Assembly (NCBI GenBank): GCA_014621425.1
Contig: JAANBB010000014.1
Coordinates: forward strand, 186,001 to 250,000
Direction: 5' to 3'
Origin: Cylindrodendrum hubeiense
Taxonomy: Eukaryota > Ascomycota > Sordariomycetes > Hypocreales > Nectriaceae
Length of the DNA: 64,000 nucleotides
Of this stretch, positions 62,417-64,000 are shown piece after piece. The notes below the pieces were generated by a model. The model was not told the origin of the DNA and searched no databases. It worked only from the letters and a program-made list of their open reading frames with translations. The position numbers and the translations under genes were made by a program. The first letter of the stretch is position 1, and each line of letters begins with the position of its first letter.

Positions 62417-64000
62417 CTAAAGGAAAAAGACCATAACAGCGAAGGCTGCAGTCATCATTCCAAGGCCACCAGTGGTACGACCAGCGGCACCGGTGACCGG
62501 AACGGGGTTGGATGTGGTGGATGCGGCAGCGTCCTCAACTCCAGAAGTAGTTGGGTGAACAGCGGCGGCGTTGACAATATTATCCGCAATGGGGGCAAGG
62601 TAGGCGGGCTTGGTGGTAGTCTCCTGCGAGACCTTGGTGGAAGTGGGTACTTCATAGGCAAGTGTGGTGGGGACCTCGTAAACATGCTTGCTAGTAGACT
62701 CCTCGGGAACCGACTCGGATGTGCTAGTCTCCTCGGCAACTGAAATCGTGGTGGCAGATCCAGTGACGGTGGGGATGGCCTCAGTGGTGGTGTCTCGGAC
62801 CACAGAGCTCCACTGAGAAAGGGAAGACACGGCAGTGGGGTAGACAGTGGTAGTAACCTGTCCAACAGAGCAACCATACTTCTGAGGAGAGCAGCTAGTG
62901 ACGGTGTAGGACTGAGTGGTGTAGTGAGTGGCGGTCGAGTTGCCAGGCTTGGTGGAAGCCGTCTCGGTGACCGGGCAGTAGGTTGTCGAGATTCCAATGG
63001 TCTCAGTGGTCACGTAAGGACCGTTGGGGCAGGGAACATTAGCGCCGCAGTAAGTGACAGTGCGGGTCTGCGTAGTGTAGATGGTAGAGGCAGTCCACTT
63101 GGTGGTCGATAGGGTATTAGCGGCCCGGGTAGTGTTGGCGTAAGGTGGGACGTAGATGGTGTTGGTAGTGTGGGGGATAACAGGGGGCTTGGTAGTAGGG
63201 AACTTGGTAGTAGGGGCCTCGGTAGTGACGGGGCAGACGGTGGTTGAGACAGCAATGGTCTCAGTGGTAACGTGAGGCGTTCCAGGGCAGTTGGTAACCT
63301 CGGGAGCACAAGATGTGACAGTGCGGACCTTGGTGGTGTAGACAGTCGAAGTTGTCCATCCAGTAGTGCCGGCCTGGTGCTTGGTAGTCTCGGCAACCTC
63401 AGTAACGGGGCAAACAGTAGTCGAAACTGGGACGGTAACCGTGACCACCTTAGTGCCGTTGGGGCAATCCTTGACATCGGAAGCGCACGAGGTGATGGTG
63501 TGAGCGTAGGTAGTGTACACGGTTGAAGTAGTCCATCCAGTGGTCAGATGGTGAGGGGGCTTAGTGGTCTCAGCTTGCTCGCTAATCGTCTTGGTGGTCT
63601 TGATCTCGTGGCCCTCGGAGGTAGACTTGATAATGGTGGTCAGGTATCCGGTCTTGGTAGTCTCGTGGACCTCAGCGGTGGTCTCAGGAGTCTCAGTGAC
63701 TGGGCACACGGTGGTGGAAACAGCAATGGTCTCAGTGGTAACGTGAGGCTTGTTGGGGCAGTTTGTGACCTCAGGGGCACACGAAGTGACAGTGCGGATC
63801 TGGGTGGTGTAGATGGTCGACGTAGTCCAGGCGCTAGTAGAGACGATCTGGGACTTGCTCTCCGAGGAGGGTCCAGCAGTCTGAACGGTGGTGAGAGTGG
63901 TCTTGGCTGTGTGCGGGACAGGGACGGTGGTCTTAGCGGTCTCCGTCACGGGGCAGACTGTGGTTGAGATGGCAATGGTCTCAGTGGTAACATGGGGCTT
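62417..64000 (-). CDS. GPI-anchored Thr/Ser-rich cell-surface repeat protein, 5' end outside window
   Basis: The frame is open from the right edge (64000) to the stop at 62417, so the signal peptide and start are missing. At least 527 residues are visible. A 46-47-residue unit, GWTTSTVYTTKVRTVTSCAP then TNCPxxPHVTTETIAVSTTVCP, occurs in full at 63832-63692, 63538-63398, 63361-63221 and 63100-62963. There is a partial copy at the edge and a degenerate one at about 62,950-62,840. Each full unit has three Cys at fixed places. Between units are Thr/Pro-rich spacers. The C-terminus (GAAGRTTGGLGMMTAAFAVMVFFL, only the last part hydrophobic) is a GPI-attachment signal. It is surely heavily O-glycosylated and tied to the wall or membrane. 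The role is adhesion or protection by inference. Confidence 0.87.
   Translation of the reverse strand, partial: KPHVTTETIAISTTVCPVTETAKTTVPVPHTAKTTLTTVQTAGPSSESKSQIVSTSAWTTSTIYTTQIRTVTSCAPEVTNCPNKPHVTTETIAVSTTVCPVTETPETTAEVHETTKTGYLTTIIKSTSEGHEIKTTKTISEQAETTKPPHHLTTGWTTSTVYTTYAHTITSCASDVKDCPNGTKVVTVTVPVSTTVCPVTEVAETTKHQAGTTGWTTSTVYTTKVRTVTSCAPEVTNCPGTPHVTTETIAVSTTVCPVTTEAPTTKFPTTKPPVIPHTTNTIYVPPYANTTRAANTLSTTKWTASTIYTTQTRTVTYCGANVPCPNGPYVTTETIGISTTYCPVTETASTKPGNSTATHYTTQSYTVTSCSPQKYGCSVGQVTTTVYPTAVSSLSQWSSVVRDTTTEAIPTVTGSATTISVAEETSTSESVPEESTSKHVYEVPTTLAYEVPTSTKVSQETTTKPAYLAPIADNIVNAAAVHPTTSGVEDAAASTTSNPVPVTGAAGRTTGGLGMMTAAFAVMVFFL

Noticed and set aside
62455..63477. Pro/Ser/Leu-rich frames overlapping the repeat protein
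   Set aside because: They are frame-shifted readings of the Thr-repeat sequence; the repeated, Cys-conserving frame with GPI signal is the real one.
1..64000. tRNA or rRNA genes
   Set aside because: I looked for T-loop (GGTTCGAATCC-like) and acceptor pairings and rRNA blocks and saw none that hold up; a covariance search would be decisive.

Overview
The window is nuclear DNA of a filamentous ascomycete (Pezizomycotina; a Eurotiales-like mould is my best guess, not proven). The evidence is eukaryotic: 22 of the 28 protein genes are split by short introns (mostly 46-125 nt, GT...AG, with CTAAC/CTGAC-type branch sites), and the families are typical of moulds: Zn2Cys6 regulators, P450s, ACS-family and sugar MFS carriers, GLEYA and Ser/Thr-rich wall proteins. 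I rebuilt each gene by joining exons by hand; every join keeps the frame and restores the family motif. I found no rRNA, tRNA, CRISPR, intact transposon, or PKS/NRPS backbone gene.

Layout. (1) 0.2-12.8 kb: a small four-helix membrane protein; a DUF1593 (Sde182-type) hydrolase; a sugar MFS carrier; a divergent pair of NADPH-P450 reductase paralog and microsomal P450; and a Zn2Cys6/Fungal_trans_2 regulator whose zinc finger is assembled from two micro-exons. (2) 14.0-19.4 kb: regulator, cytosolic Cys-type sulfatase and ACS-family MFS carrier. A 12-15 bp motif is shared by the regulator's promoter and the sulfatase/carrier promoter, so this looks like a self-contained organosulfate uptake and desulfation module. 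(3) 19.5-24.5 kb: a 1,637-residue TPR-CHAT protease. (4) 24.8-32.2 kb: a Zn2Cys6 regulator between two amidohydrolase-superfamily genes, one cytosolic and one membrane-anchored of about 1,013 residues, with a TCCGACAG array in the regulator/amidohydrolase promoter. (5) 33.3-43.4 kb: a STAND-type N-domain/SH3 protein, a small secreted Cys protein, an MBOAT/wax-synthase-like acyltransferase, a SEC11 signal-peptidase paralog, an unknown protein and a secreted GLEYA protein. (6) 43.4-46.0 kb: gene-poor, with two minisatellites. (7) 46.0-57.4 kb: a P450 without visible membrane anchor, two Zn2Cys6 regulators, a D-2-hydroxyacid dehydrogenase, an HpcH/HpaI aldolase and an ACS carrier, forming a probable catabolic cluster. 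(8) 58.4-64.0 kb: a tail-membrane protein of unknown family, a peroxisomal acyl-CoA ligase and the 3' part of a GPI-anchored repeat protein that runs off the right edge.

As a whole this is accessory, niche-adaptation DNA. Five pathway-type regulators lie in 64 kb, each beside enzymes and carriers for small organic molecules. The best candidates for something undescribed are the sulfatase regulon with its shared motif, the TPR-CHAT protease, the STAND-N/SH3 protein, and the P450/reductase pair with inverted AAGTCG elements in its shared promoter.
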